A stretch of 64,000 bases of DNA from positions 5,365-69,364 of the forward strand of contig CAKQXY010000014.1 in assembly GCA_934292725.1 (NCBI GenBank). The letters run 5' to 3'. The notes below the pieces were generated by a model. It was not told the origin of the DNA. It saw nothing but the letters and a program-made list of their open reading frames with translations, and did no database searches. Made by a program: the position numbers and the translations under genes. How positions within the stretch are numbered: the stretch's first letter is position 1; every line of letters starts with the position of its first letter. The stretch is from an uncultured Lachnospiraceae bacterium. GTDB taxonomy: Bacteria > Bacillota > Clostridia > Lachnospirales > Lachnospiraceae. Positions 25,824-35,239 of this stretch are shown piece by piece.

Positions 25824-25852
25824 TTGCAATTAAAAATAAAATTCGGTATGAT
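25824..25852 (+). promoter_or_regulatory. Sigma-A promoter for HAD gene
   Basis: TTGCAA (25824-25829), 17-base spacer, TATGAT (25847-25852). A GGGAC/GTCCC stem follows in the leader (about 25861-25877). Confidence 0.7.
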
Positions 25853-25897
25853 TATAGTGTGGGACTGCAAAACGTCCCGCGCTGCAAAGGAGAGATT

Positions 25898-26548
25898 ATG
25901 GATACTGTCTTTTTTGACATGGATGGAACACTGATTGACACAGAAAAATATTACAATGTGTGTTGGTGTGAAGCAATTGCAAAATTTGGTTATACCATTA
26001 CAAAAGAAGAGGCACTTGACCTTAGAAGTCTTGGCCGGCCGCATGTGTACCGCTTTTTTGAAGAAAAATATGGAAAAGGTTTTCCGTATGATGAAATGCG
26101 CGCATATAGAAAAAAGATCATGGAAGAAATGCTTAAACGAGATGGCATTACTGTAAAGCCTGGTGCAAAAGAAATTCTTTTGTGGCTAAAAAGCCGTCAG
26201 ATACGCTGCATGATCGCAACGGCAACTGATCTTGAGCGCACAAACCGTTACCTTGAAATGGCAGGATTGTCATCTTATTTTGACGAAATAATAAGTGCTG
26301 TTATGGTAAAAAACGGAAAGCCGTCACCAGATATTTATCAGCTTGCATGTGAAAAAGCAGGCCGTATGCCGTCAGATTGTATTGCAGTCGAAGATTCGCC
26401 AAATGGTGTACGTGCCGCAGCCGCAGCAGGATGCCGTGTTTTCATGATTCCTGACTTAGATGAGCCAGATGAGGCAACGCGCGCGCTGTGCGAAGGAGTT
26501 TTTCCTAGTTTGTCAGAGCTTCGCAGGCATTTTGTAAAAATTTTGTAA
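25898..26548 (+). CDS. HAD family hydrolase, beta-phosphoglucomutase-like
   Basis: 216-residue HAD superfamily (subfamily IA) phosphatase or mutase. Motif I DMDGT is at 7-11 with the catalytic Asp7/Asp9, motif II is in IATATDLE, motif III Lys in NGKPSPDIY and motif IV in VEDSPNGVRAA. A helical cap lies between motifs I and II. The fold and motifs fit phosphoglycolate phosphatase or beta-phosphoglucomutase relatives; the substrate cannot be told. The ATG follows AAAGGAGAGATT. pepF follows with its own promoter. Confidence 0.9.
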   Translation: MDTVFFDMDGTLIDTEKYYNVCWCEAIAKFGYTITKEEALDLRSLGRPHVYRFFEEKYGKGFPYDEMRAYRKKIMEEMLKRDGITVKPGAKEILLWLKSRQIRCMIATATDLERTNRYLEMAGLSSYFDEIISAVMVKNGKPSPDIYQLACEKAGRMPSDCIAVEDSPNGVRAAAAAGCRVFMIPDLDEPDEATRALCEGVFPSLSELRRHFVKIL

Positions 26549-26549
26549 G

Positions 26550-26578
26550 TTGCAAGTAACCGCTTTATGCGGTATGAT
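26550..26578 (+). promoter_or_regulatory. Sigma-A promoter for pepF
   Basis: TTGCAA (26550-26555), 17-base spacer, TATGAT (26573-26578). Both boxes are identical to those of the upstream HAD gene. The spacer holds a small palindrome, CCGCtttatGCGG, a possible operator. Confidence 0.7.
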
Positions 26579-26628
26579 AGAATAATGTAAGGGCGAAAAG
26601 CTCTAAAATTTTTGGAAGGGAAGCAGAC

Positions 26629-28419
26629 ATGGAAGTAAAAGATAGAAAAGATATTGATGTAAAAGATACATGGAACCTTGAAAGTATTTATGCAAACAAT
26701 GAATTGTGGGAAGAGGATTATGCCGCTCTTGAAAAGGACGCAGCAGAATTTGCAAAGTTAAAGGGGGCAATTGAAGCAGACGTTAGTAAGATCCCGGTAG
26801 TTCTCGACGCTTACTATGGACTGCATCGCCGTTTAAGCAAATTGAGTGTTTACGCAAGAATGCGCTTTGATCAGGATACGGCAGACAGCACCTACCAGAC
26901 AATGGCAGCAAAGATTGGCAGCCTTGGCGTAAAGATTGGCGCAGCTAGTGCCTTTGTTGAGCCAGAGATTCTTTCTTACAGCAAGGAGCAGTTAGAAGCT
27001 GCAGAAAAAGAAAACGAGCGCACTGCTTATTATGGAAGAAAGATTGAAGAGATGCTTCGTGGACAGGAGCACACATTAGATGCAGAAAAGGAAGAGCTTT
27101 TAGCTGCAGCAGGAGACATGGCAGAAGCACCAGATGATATCTTCAGCGTGTTAATGAATGCTGATATGAAGTATCCTGATATCGTGCTTGAGGACGGCAC
27201 ACATCTGCCGCTGACAAACAGCACATATATTTCCTATATGGAGTCACCAGACCGTGCAGTAAGAGAAGGTGCATTTAAGACACTTTACGGTCAGATTGCA
27301 AGCTTAAAGAATACATTTGCAGCAATCTACCGCGGCAACTTAAAGCAGGCAAAATTTTATGCACAGTCAAGAAAATATTCATCAGCACGCGCTATGTATC
27401 TGGCAGATTCCAATGTACCAGAGAGCGTTTACGACAACTTGTTAAGTGCTGTTCACGAGGCACTTCCTATGATGTACCGCTATGTTGCTGTTAGAAAGAA
27501 AGTGCTTGGCGTAGACAAGCTTCACATGTATGATGTTTACACACCAATCGTTGCAGCACAGAATCAGACATACGAGTTTGAGCAGGCAAAGCAGATGGTG
27601 CTTGAGGCATTAAAGCCGATGGGAGAGGATTATCTTTCTCATGCGCGTGAGGGTCTTGAAAACCGCTGGATTGATATTTATCCAAACAAGGGAAAGAAAG
27701 GCGGCGCATACTCTTGGGGCTGCTACGACTCACAGCCATTCATACTGTTAAACTACACCAAAAATCTTGACAGCGTATTTACACTGATTCATGAGATGGG
27801 TCATTCCATCCATTCCTACTATTCAAGAACTGCACAGGATTACGCATACTCTGATTATAAGATCTTTGTAGCAGAGGTTGCTTCTACATGTAATGAGTGC
27901 TTATTGATGCATGATCTTTTGGAAAAGACAACAGATAAGGAGAAGAGAAAATATCTGTTAAATCATTATCTGGACAGCTTTAAGGGAACATTGTTCCGTC
28001 AGACGATGTTTGCTGAGTTTGAGAAGAATGCACATGAGTACTGTGCACAGGGAAAGCCTCTGACAGCAGAAGCATTAAGTCAGATGTATCTGGAATTAAA
28101 CCAGAAATACTTTGGACCAGATATGGAAAAGGATGAGGAGATTGCATACGAGTGGATGCGTATTCCTCATTTCTACACACCATTCTACGTATATCAGTAT
28201 GCAACAGGATACTCCGCAGCAGTTGCGTTGTCTGCAAAGATCTTAAAGGAAGGAAAGCCGGCAGTAGATGCCTACATGAGTTTCTTAAAGGGCGGCGAGA
28301 GCAAAGATCCGATTGATCTGTTGAAGATGGCTGGTGTAGATATGACAACAGAAAAGCCGGTAGCTGATGCACTGGCATTATTTGGAGATTTAGTAACAGA
28401 GTTAGAAACACTTGTCTGA
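26629..28419 (+). CDS. pepF: Oligoendopeptidase F (M3 family)
   Basis: Cytoplasmic zinc metallopeptidase of 596 residues that cleaves short oligopeptides. The zinc site HEMGH is at 388-392, followed by the third-ligand region FVAEVASTCNE. The N-terminal helical domain and the family opening (DTWNLESIYANNELWEEDY) are clear. Length is normal for PepF. A GGAAGGGAAGCAGAC ribosome site precedes the ATG. The nitroreductase-like gene begins 14 bases after the stop. Confidence 0.96.
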   Translation: MEVKDRKDIDVKDTWNLESIYANNELWEEDYAALEKDAAEFAKLKGAIEADVSKIPVVLDAYYGLHRRLSKLSVYARMRFDQDTADSTYQTMAAKIGSLGVKIGAASAFVEPEILSYSKEQLEAAEKENERTAYYGRKIEEMLRGQEHTLDAEKEELLAAAGDMAEAPDDIFSVLMNADMKYPDIVLEDGTHLPLTNSTYISYMESPDRAVREGAFKTLYGQIASLKNTFAAIYRGNLKQAKFYAQSRKYSSARAMYLADSNVPESVYDNLLSAVHEALPMMYRYVAVRKKVLGVDKLHMYDVYTPIVAAQNQTYEFEQAKQMVLEALKPMGEDYLSHAREGLENRWIDIYPNKGKKGGAYSWGCYDSQPFILLNYTKNLDSVFTLIHEMGHSIHSYYSRTAQDYAYSDYKIFVAEVASTCNECLLMHDLLEKTTDKEKRKYLLNHYLDSFKGTLFRQTMFAEFEKNAHEYCAQGKPLTAEALSQMYLELNQKYFGPDMEKDEEIAYEWMRIPHFYTPFYVYQYATGYSAAVALSAKILKEGKPAVDAYMSFLKGGESKDPIDLLKMAGVDMTTEKPVADALALFGDLVTELETLV

Positions 28420-28433
28420 AAGGCTGGTGAAAC

Positions 28434-29204
28434 ATGACACAATACGAAGCAATAGGCAGACGCCATTCCGTCAGGCGTTTTCAGATGACAGCAATTGATC
28501 CGCATATCATGAAGCAGATTAATTGTTTCATTCAGACACTGGCACCGCTGCATCCGCAGGCAGCGTACAGGATCGCCGTTGTGGAGGCATACAATACACA
28601 AAAGCATGTTTTTAAGGGCATGTTTTTGGCACAGGCACCATATTATCTGGTGCTTTCAGCAAAGGATCATCCATTTGCGGCAGTCAATGCCGGATATGTG
28701 ATGGAGCAGCTGGTTTTATATCTGGTATCAAAGGGCTTTGCTACATGTTATCTTGGAGATGCAAAGTCAAAGCCAGATCTTGACCAGTATCAGCCGATGA
28801 TTGTTGTGGCATTTGGAAAGGCAGCGGCCACGGCAGTAAAAAAGCCGGCTAGCCGCAAAAAATTAACAGAGCTTGTGAATCAGCCGCCGGTAGCGCAGCA
28901 AAATGCCAGAAAAATTATCGAGGCAGCAAGGATTGCGCCATCTGCATTCAATCTCCAGCCTTGGCGTTTTATGCCGCAGGATGGAAAAATTCATATCTTT
29001 ATGAAAAAAGAAAGTCTTATGCAGACAAAGCGCATGAAAGAGATGACGCTTCTTGATATGGGCATTGCGATGTGTCATATGGCGCTTGCGGCAGAAGAGC
29101 TTTGGCTTGATTGGCGTCTGTCAAGAGAAGATACGTCAAAGGAGCCGGTATGGAAGGGCTGCCAGTATGTGGCAACACTTTACTATGAGATAAAAAGCTT
29201 TTAA
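28434..29204 (+). CDS. Nitroreductase family protein
   Basis: 256-residue flavin-dependent oxidoreductase-like protein. The opening MTQYEAIGRRHSVRRF has the Arg-rich FMN phosphate contact typical of nitroreductases. The second half holds AARIAPSAFNLQPWRF and a GIAMCHMALAAEEL helix, as in the TM1586-type group with two half-domains. Substrate unknown. The start ATG follows GAAAGGCTGGTGAAAC. Close spacing to pepF suggests co-transcription. Confidence 0.85.
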   Translation: MTQYEAIGRRHSVRRFQMTAIDPHIMKQINCFIQTLAPLHPQAAYRIAVVEAYNTQKHVFKGMFLAQAPYYLVLSAKDHPFAAVNAGYVMEQLVLYLVSKGFATCYLGDAKSKPDLDQYQPMIVVAFGKAAATAVKKPASRKKLTELVNQPPVAQQNARKIIEAARIAPSAFNLQPWRFMPQDGKIHIFMKKESLMQTKRMKEMTLLDMGIAMCHMALAAEELWLDWRLSREDTSKEPVWKGCQYVATLYYEIKSF

Positions 29205-29244
29205 CTTTTGTTCGTTCATAAAATTTTCGCACCGCGCATAAAGT

Positions 29245-30501
29245 ATGTTAGAAAATGCAAAGCGGTGGGTGAATCCTATAAACACAAGTAATAAAGCAAA
29301 GAAAATAAGACGAAGCATGATGGCAGGACTGGCAGCATTTGCTGTGGCAGTCCTGCTGTTTGCACAGATCGTATTGTCTGCTGATGAAGCAAAAATGCCA
29401 GCGCAGGAATCACTCTATGCCAGATCAGCTGCATTAATTGATGGAGATACTGGCAGACTGCTTTACGGCAAAGAGGAAAATGTGATCCTTCCTATGGCAA
29501 GCACGACAAAGATTATGACATGCATTCTTGTGCTTGAGATGATGGAGCCAGAAGAAATATGCACAGCCTCTGCCTATGCTGCCTCACAGCCGCAGGTGCA
29601 TCTTGGAGTGCAAAAAGGCTGGTCATTTCGCTGTGAGGATCTTTTATATTCATTGATGTTAGAAAGCCATAACGATACGGCTGTCATCTTGGCAGAGGCA
29701 GCAGCAGGAAGTGTAGAGGGCTTTGCCACATGGATGAATAAAAAGGCAAAAGAGATCGGGCTTAGTCAGACACATTTTGTCACACCAAATGGGTTAGATG
29801 ATGAGGCACATTATACAACGGCAAAAGAGCTTGCGCTTCTTCTTCGCTATTGCATTCGTACATCGCCAAAAAGCAAAGAATTTCTAACTATCACGCGTAC
29901 AGCGCAGTATGAATTTACCGATACGACGGGGAAGTATTCATTTTCAGTGTATAACCATAATGCATTTTTGCAGATGATGGACGGTGCGCTGACTGGGAAG
30001 ACTGGATTTACAGGAAAAGCAGGATATTGTTATGTCGGTGCCCTAGAAAGAGATGGGCGTCTTTATATAGTATCGCTTCTTGCATGTGGTTGGCCGGGAA
30101 ATAAAAGCTATAAATGGTCTGATACAAAAAAGCTTATGAATTATGGGCTGGCAGCTTATGAAACAAAAAAGCTTGAGACGCCGGCAGTACCAAAAATGAG
30201 CGCAGTAGTTATTGATGGTGTATATGACTGGACTAAGCAGACAAAGTCGCAGGTAGAGTTAATATGTCCCGATGCACCAGATAAATATCAGGTGCTTGCA
30301 AAAGATGGAGAGAAAATTGAAATTCAAATAAGAGCCAGAAAAGAGCTTGCATCACCTGTCTTAGAAGGTGAAGTTTGCGGTGAAGTCTCCTTTTGGCTTA
30401 GTGAGGTATGTTTAGGTACATATCCAATTTATCCGGCACAGGCAGTAGACAGACGCGCATTTGTCTGGTATATTATGCGTGTACTTTCTTTGCTGCTGTA
30501 A
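29245..30501 (+). CDS. D-alanyl-D-alanine carboxypeptidase (DacF/S11 family)
   Basis: Low-molecular-weight PBP of up to 418 residues that trims the terminal D-Ala of peptidoglycan stem peptides. An N-terminal basic stretch and hydrophobic helix (about 26-46) act as signal or anchor. The S11 motifs are complete: STTK (86-89), SHN (141-143), KTG (252-254). A C-terminal beta domain and a final hydrophobic segment (WYIMRVLSLLL) follow, the latter possibly a membrane anchor. The start is uncertain: ATG 29245 lacks a good ribosome site, and ATG 29317 would leave only the signal helix. It could act in sporulation (DacF/DacB-like), given the neighbouring spore genes. Confidence 0.9.
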   Translation: MLENAKRWVNPINTSNKAKKIRRSMMAGLAAFAVAVLLFAQIVLSADEAKMPAQESLYARSAALIDGDTGRLLYGKEENVILPMASTTKIMTCILVLEMMEPEEICTASAYAASQPQVHLGVQKGWSFRCEDLLYSLMLESHNDTAVILAEAAAGSVEGFATWMNKKAKEIGLSQTHFVTPNGLDDEAHYTTAKELALLLRYCIRTSPKSKEFLTITRTAQYEFTDTTGKYSFSVYNHNAFLQMMDGALTGKTGFTGKAGYCYVGALERDGRLYIVSLLACGWPGNKSYKWSDTKKLMNYGLAAYETKKLETPAVPKMSAVVIDGVYDWTKQTKSQVELICPDAPDKYQVLAKDGEKIEIQIRARKELASPVLEGEVCGEVSFWLSEVCLGTYPIYPAQAVDRRAFVWYIMRVLSLLL

Positions 30502-30528
30502 TTTGTTAAAAAAATCAGGCGGTATAAG

Positions 30529-30771
30529 ATGAGTAGATTAGACAGAGAAAAAAAGCTGATGGTTGTATTTCCGACAACTACAGATGCCATGCATATGCAG
30601 CAGGCAGCCACAAAGTATAAGTTTCCAGGACGCATGATACCGCTTCCAAGCGGACTAGAGGCTGGATGTGGGCTTGCATGGTGCACATTGCCAGAACAAA
30701 AAAATATGCTTGAGGCACTGACAGCAGAGCTTGGAATCAACACACAAGGCTTTTTTGAAAAGGAATGGTGA
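30529..30771 (+). CDS. DUF3343 family protein (putative Se/S carrier-like)
   Basis: 80-residue protein with the DUF3343 layout: an opening MVVFPTTTDAMHMQQAA, then RMIPLPSGLEAGCGLAWC with Cys47 and Cys52. The family is described as a putative sulfur or selenium carrier because of these Cys residues; the function is not proven. It overlaps the ribosome-site region of the next gene, indicating an operon with the deacetylase gene. Confidence 0.82.
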   Translation: MSRLDREKKLMVVFPTTTDAMHMQQAATKYKFPGRMIPLPSGLEAGCGLAWCTLPEQKNMLEALTAELGINTQGFFEKEW

Positions 30772-30782
30772 AAGGAACAATG

Positions 30783-32060
30783 ATGAGAAATTGGAAATTG
30801 AGAAGCAGTGTAATTGTACTTGCAGCAGTAATGATGGCTTCGTCAGGATGTGGCAAAAAAAATAATGATACAGCAAGTCTTCCGCAGCTGCCAAGCCAGA
30901 CACAAACACAAGAGCAGACACAAGAACAAACACAAGAACAAACAATTGCTCAGACTATACCTGTAACAACAGAGGAAGAGGCAATTCCAGTTCCAGTAGC
31001 GCCTGGAGAAGTAAATGTATCATCATCTTCATCAGCAAGCGCGTCAAGCTTGGCAGCTGCATCTTCACAGGCTGTACAGGCAGAAGATGGCTACGAGCCG
31101 CGAGACGAGGAAGTTTATGCGACACAAAAGGTTAATATTCGCGAGGCAGCTTCAACAGATGCAGCAAAGGCAGGCTCTCTTGAGGCAGGTGCATCCATTC
31201 ACAGAATAGGCTACACTGCAGAGTGGAGTAAGGTAGAATATAACGGCGCAACATGTTACATCGCAAGTGAATATCTGTCCGATAAGGCACCAGAAACTGT
31301 AAATCAGCAGGTACAGGCACCAAGCGCAGCTACAGAGCTTTGGAGTGGTGATTTAAGTACACTTAGCACAAATGAGTTCAGCGGAATTGCAGATTATAAG
31401 GATCGCGATGCGTTAAATGTTCCGAATGGCTGCTATTACTTAAAGAAGCTGTATGGAAAGTATAATGCAAAGTTTATTGAAGATACATCAAAGAAAGTAA
31501 TTTATCTGACCATGGACGAGGGATATGAGGCAGGCTTTACACCTCAGATTCTTCAGACACTTCGCGAGAAGAACGTAAAAGCAACCTTCTTTGTCACAAA
31601 AGAATTTTATGACAGCAATCCAGAGTACATTAAACAGATGATTGATGATGGCCACACTGTAGGAAATCACACCTGCAACCACAAGAATATGCCATCGCTT
31701 TCACTTGAGGAGCAGACAAACGAGATCATGGTTCTTCACAACCTGGTTAAAGACAACTTTGGTTATGAGATGAAGCTGTTTAGATTCCCAGAGGGTTCTA
31801 CAAGTGAGCAGTCATTAGGTCTTGTAGAAAGCCTCGGCTACCAGAGCGTATTCTGGAGCTTCCACTATTTAGATTACAACTCCGATGCTCAGAAAGATCC
31901 GGCAGAGACATTGCAGCTTTGCATGGACAGCATTCATCCGGGTGCAATCTATCTGCTTCATGCAAAATCAGCGACAAACACACAGATCCTTGGAGAATGG
32001 ATTGATGCAGTGCGCGCCGCAGGATATGAATTTGGAGGCGGACTGCCGACTACGTGGTAA
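30783..32060 (+). CDS. PdaA-like polysaccharide deacetylase lipoprotein with SH3 domain
   Basis: 425 residues. A signal peptide with lipobox-like ASSGC (Cys23) predicts membrane lipid anchoring. A Gln/Thr/Glu-rich linker (repeats of TQEQ) precedes a bacterial SH3-type domain (about 110-165, NIREAASTDAAKAGSL) that may bind cell wall. The NodB deacetylase domain has D245-E-G (TMDEGYE) in place of the usual TFDDG, and the metal-binding pair H296xxxH300 (GNHTCNH). This variant resembles PdaA, which makes muramic delta-lactam in spore cortex. Starts at 30765, 30780 and 30783 are possible; 30783 fits AAAGGA best. Confidence 0.9.
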   Translation: MRNWKLRSSVIVLAAVMMASSGCGKKNNDTASLPQLPSQTQTQEQTQEQTQEQTIAQTIPVTTEEEAIPVPVAPGEVNVSSSSSASASSLAAASSQAVQAEDGYEPRDEEVYATQKVNIREAASTDAAKAGSLEAGASIHRIGYTAEWSKVEYNGATCYIASEYLSDKAPETVNQQVQAPSAATELWSGDLSTLSTNEFSGIADYKDRDALNVPNGCYYLKKLYGKYNAKFIEDTSKKVIYLTMDEGYEAGFTPQILQTLREKNVKATFFVTKEFYDSNPEYIKQMIDDGHTVGNHTCNHKNMPSLSLEEQTNEIMVLHNLVKDNFGYEMKLFRFPEGSTSEQSLGLVESLGYQSVFWSFHYLDYNSDAQKDPAETLQLCMDSIHPGAIYLLHAKSATNTQILGEWIDAVRAAGYEFGGGLPTTW

Positions 32061-32063
32061 CTA

Positions 32064-32110
32064 TAAAAAATCCCCTGATAGAGGAGAAATCCTCTACCGG
32101 GGGATTTTTA
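32064..32110. terminator. Bidirectional terminator
   Basis: AAAAATCCCC pairs with GGGGGATTTTT, with an inner TAGAGGA/TCCTCTA stem. It lies between convergent genes and has U-runs in both directions. Confidence 0.92.
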
Positions 32111-32122
32111 TGTTTGAAATAT

Positions 32123-33517
32123 TTATTTCTCTGCGCGAAGGAATGCTTCGTATCCGCGGCATGTCTCGTAAACGTCGATCTTACTTACAACTTCCCACGG
32201 TGCGTGCATGTTAAGAACCGGAACGCCACAGTCGATAACTTCCATGTTCAGGTTTGCAAGGATATAAGCGATAGTTCCGCCGCCTCCCTGATCAACCTTT
32301 CCAAGCTCACTAGTCTGGAAGAATACGCCTGCATCATCCATTACCTTTCTAAGGTAAGCGATATACTCTGCATTAGCGTCGTTGCAGCCGCTCTTTCCGC
32401 GAGCACCAGTATACTTATTGAATGTGAAGCCTCTTCCACAGAAAGCGCTGTTCTTTCTCTCATTTACCTCTGGGTAATTTGGATCAAATGCAGCACTTAC
32501 GTCAGATGAGAGCATCTTGGAGTTTTGCAGACAGCGGCGAAGAATAAGATCGCTGTAGGATGCGCTAGTCAGTGCAATAAGCTCAGCAACGACATTCTCG
32601 AAGAAACGGGAATGCATACCAGTAGCACCGTTGCTTCCAACCTCTTCCTTATCAACAAGCAGACAGCAGCTTGTATGTACAGGATTCTCTACCTTAAGCA
32701 TAGCAGCAAGAGAAGTGTAGGAGCATACACGGTCATCATGGCCATAGCCCATGATCATGCTGCGGTCAAGTCCATAATCTCTTGCAGGACCAGCCGGAAC
32801 GATCTCAAGCTCAGCAGACAGGAAATCTTCTTCCTCAATGTCATACTTTTCCTTTAACATAGAAAGGATCAGCTCCTTAACAGGCTCCTTGCAGTCATCA
32901 GCAGCATTCATAACAGGGCGGCTTCCAACAGTCAGATTTAACTTCTCGCCCTCGATTGCCTTAGAGAGAGTCTTAGCCATCTGATCACCAGATAAGTGAA
33001 TCAAAAGATCAGAGATACCAAGTACCGGATCAGACGGATCCTCACCGATTACAACATTGACAACAGTGCCGTCTTTCTTTGCAACAACACCGTGAAGAGC
33101 AAGCGGAAGAGCAACCCACTGATACTTCTTGATTCCGCCATAGTAGTGTGTATCAAGAAGAGCAAAATCCTCATCCTGATAAAGAGGATTCTGCTTAACA
33201 TCAATACGAGGAGAGTCAATGTGTGCACCAAGGATATGCATACCCTTTTCCATCGGCTCAGTACCAACTACAAACAAAGCAAGTGTCTTGCCCATGTTGT
33301 TGGCATAAACCTTATCGCCAGCCTTTAATGGTGTGCCAGCCTCGATACAGTCATTTAAGTTCTTGTATCCAGCAGCCTCAGCCAGACGAATACTTTCCTC
33401 TACGCACTCACGCTCTGTCTTGCAGTCGGAGATGAATTTGATATAATCAGCGCAGAGTGCATTTACCTGTGCGAGCTTTGCTTCGTCGCAGGATTTCCAT
33501 GCATTTTTACGTTCCAT
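32123..33517 (-). CDS. M18 family aminopeptidase
   Basis: Cocatalytic-metal aminopeptidase of 464 residues. The first metal ligand is in GAHIDSPRID, and an Asp/Glu cluster with KEEVGSNGATG and a later HAPWEVVSKIDV segment complete the family pattern. Aspartyl aminopeptidase (ApeB/PepC-like) members remove N-terminal Asp or Glu. It stands alone, convergent with the deacetylase gene, with its own minus-strand promoter. Confidence 0.95.
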   Translation of the reverse strand: MERKNAWKSCDEAKLAQVNALCADYIKFISDCKTERECVEESIRLAEAAGYKNLNDCIEAGTPLKAGDKVYANNMGKTLALFVVGTEPMEKGMHILGAHIDSPRIDVKQNPLYQDEDFALLDTHYYGGIKKYQWVALPLALHGVVAKKDGTVVNVVIGEDPSDPVLGISDLLIHLSGDQMAKTLSKAIEGEKLNLTVGSRPVMNAADDCKEPVKELILSMLKEKYDIEEEDFLSAELEIVPAGPARDYGLDRSMIMGYGHDDRVCSYTSLAAMLKVENPVHTSCCLLVDKEEVGSNGATGMHSRFFENVVAELIALTSASYSDLILRRCLQNSKMLSSDVSAAFDPNYPEVNERKNSAFCGRGFTFNKYTGARGKSGCNDANAEYIAYLRKVMDDAGVFFQTSELGKVDQGGGGTIAYILANLNMEVIDCGVPVLNMHAPWEVVSKIDVYETCRGYEAFLRAEK

Positions 33518-33574
33518 AACAAATACTTCCTTTCTTTTTGGGGAAACATAAAGTGTCCCTTATCATTCTTATTC

Positions 33575-33603
33575 ATTATATCATAGGAAATGAAGTTTGT
33601 CTT
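33575..33603 (-). promoter_or_regulatory. Sigma-A promoter for M18 aminopeptidase
   Basis: On the minus strand AAGACA (33598-33603), 17-base spacer, TATAAT (33575-33580). Confidence 0.65.
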
Positions 33604-33633
33604 ATTAAAAGTACAAAAAATTGCAAATTCTTA

Positions 33634-33662
33634 TTGAATTATTCGCTCAAAAACGATACAAT
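33634..33662 (+). promoter_or_regulatory. Sigma-A promoter for the decarboxylase operon
   Basis: TTGAAT (33634-33639), 17-base spacer, TACAAT (33657-33662), upstream of five co-directional genes. Confidence 0.7.
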
Positions 33663-33720
33663 GTTAAATGGCAGAAGATGGTTTTAACCATTAGAATAAA
33701 AAATTAAACGGAGGACGAAT

Positions 33721-35160
33721 ATGAGTACAACATCACAGAATTCAGCAAGCAGCCGTATCAGTGCTTTGCTTGATGACAACAGTTTTGTTGAGATCGGCGG
33801 ATCAGTTACTGCCAGAAATACCGATTTCAATTTGCAGAACAAAGAAACACCTGCAGATGGAGTATTAACAGGATATGGTACTATTGATGGTGCCCTTGTC
33901 TATGTTTACAGCCAGGACGCAACTGTTCTGGGCGGTTCCATCGGAGAAATGCACGCAAAGAAGATTGTAAAGCTTTACAGCCTTGCAATGAAGGTAGGTG
34001 CACCGGTAATCGGTTTGGTAGACTGTGCAGGAATGAGATTAGAGGAGGCTACCGATGCATTAGAGGCATTTGGTAAGCTGTATGAGTGCCAGGCACTTGC
34101 ATCTGGCGTAGTTCCACAGATCACAGCAGTTTTCGGAACCTGCGGCGGCGGTATGGCAGTAGTTCCGGCTCTGACTGATTTCACATTTATGGAGGCAAAG
34201 AACGCAAAGCTGTTCGTTAATTCTCCAAACGCATTAGAGGGCAACAAGACTGAGAATACAGCAAACGCAGCATTCCAGAGCAGCGAGGCTGGTATGGTAG
34301 ATGTAGTTGCACAGGAAGATGAGCTGTTAGAGAGCATCCGTACCTTAGTAAGCATCCTGCCGGCAAACAACGAGGATGATATGTCCTACAGCGAGTGCAC
34401 AGATGACTTGAATCGTGCATGTACAGATCTTGAGGCATCTGCAGCAGATCCGGCACTTAGCCTGCCAATGATCTCTGATGACAGCTTCTTCTTCGAGGTA
34501 AAGAAGGATTACGCAAAGGATATGGTAACTGGCTTTATCCGCTTAAACGGAAACACCATCGGCGCAATTGCAAACCGTACTGCTTTATATGACGAAGAGG
34601 GCAAGGAGGCTGAGACCTTTGACGGTACCTTAAGCGCAGAGGGCGCTGAGAAGGCAGCAGAGTTTGTAAACTTCTGTGACGCATTCTCTATCCCGGTTTT
34701 AACACTGACAAATGTTACCGGCTACAAGGCAACAAAGTGCCAGGAGAAGAGAATTGCAAAGGCAGCTGCAAAGCTGATTTATGCATTCCATGATATGACT
34801 GCTCCAAAGGTAAATGTAATCGTAGGCGCAGCAAACGGAACAGCATCCTTAGCAATGAACAACAGCGCAGATATGACATATGCATGGCCGCAGGCTACCA
34901 TCGGCATGATGGATCCGGTAAGTGCAGCAAAGATCATGTATGCAGATGAGATCGCAAAGGCAGATGATAAGAATGCTCTTATAAGCGAGAAGGCAGCAGC
35001 TTACGCTAAGCTTCAGGCAAGTGCAGAGTCTGCAGCTAAGAGAGGCTATGTAGACAGCATTATCGCTCCGGAAACTACAAGACAGATCGCTGCAGCAGCA
35101 TTTGAAATGCTGTTTACAAAGAGAGAGGACCGTCCGGCAAAGAAGCACGGTACCGTTTAA
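33721..35160 (+). CDS. Acyl-CoA carboxyltransferase subunit (MmdA/transcarboxylase 12S-like)
   Basis: 479-residue carboxyltransferase of the acetyl-/propionyl-CoA carboxylase beta family, which moves CO2 between an acyl-CoA and biotin. The two crotonase-like halves show oxyanion-type segments FGTCGGGMAVVPALTD (about 138-153) and a second one around VIVGAANGTASLAM. It is a little shorter than MmdA (about 510). It is the first gene of an operon with OadG-like, biotin-carrier, OadB and OadA-like genes. Likely substrate methylmalonyl-CoA, but glutaconyl-CoA or another acyl-CoA is possible. ATG after AACGGAGGACGAAT. A stem-loop spans the stop codon. Confidence 0.85.
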   Translation: MSTTSQNSASSRISALLDDNSFVEIGGSVTARNTDFNLQNKETPADGVLTGYGTIDGALVYVYSQDATVLGGSIGEMHAKKIVKLYSLAMKVGAPVIGLVDCAGMRLEEATDALEAFGKLYECQALASGVVPQITAVFGTCGGGMAVVPALTDFTFMEAKNAKLFVNSPNALEGNKTENTANAAFQSSEAGMVDVVAQEDELLESIRTLVSILPANNEDDMSYSECTDDLNRACTDLEASAADPALSLPMISDDSFFFEVKKDYAKDMVTGFIRLNGNTIGAIANRTALYDEEGKEAETFDGTLSAEGAEKAAEFVNFCDAFSIPVLTLTNVTGYKATKCQEKRIAKAAAKLIYAFHDMTAPKVNVIVGAANGTASLAMNNSADMTYAWPQATIGMMDPVSAAKIMYADEIAKADDKNALISEKAAAYAKLQASAESAAKRGYVDSIIAPETTRQIAAAAFEMLFTKREDRPAKKHGTV

Positions 35161-35180
35161 TCCAGAAACACAGTACCGTG
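35146..35180 (+). promoter_or_regulatory. Stem-loop over stop codon of carboxyltransferase gene
   Basis: CACGGTAC (35146-35153) pairs with GTACCGTG (35173-35180), enclosing the stop codon. No T-run follows. It is likely an mRNA stability or processing element. Confidence 0.55.
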
Positions 35181-35239
35181 TGAACACATCGCGGATTAAT
35201 GATCCCCTATGTGTGTACGGGGTGGAATGAGAGGTAGAT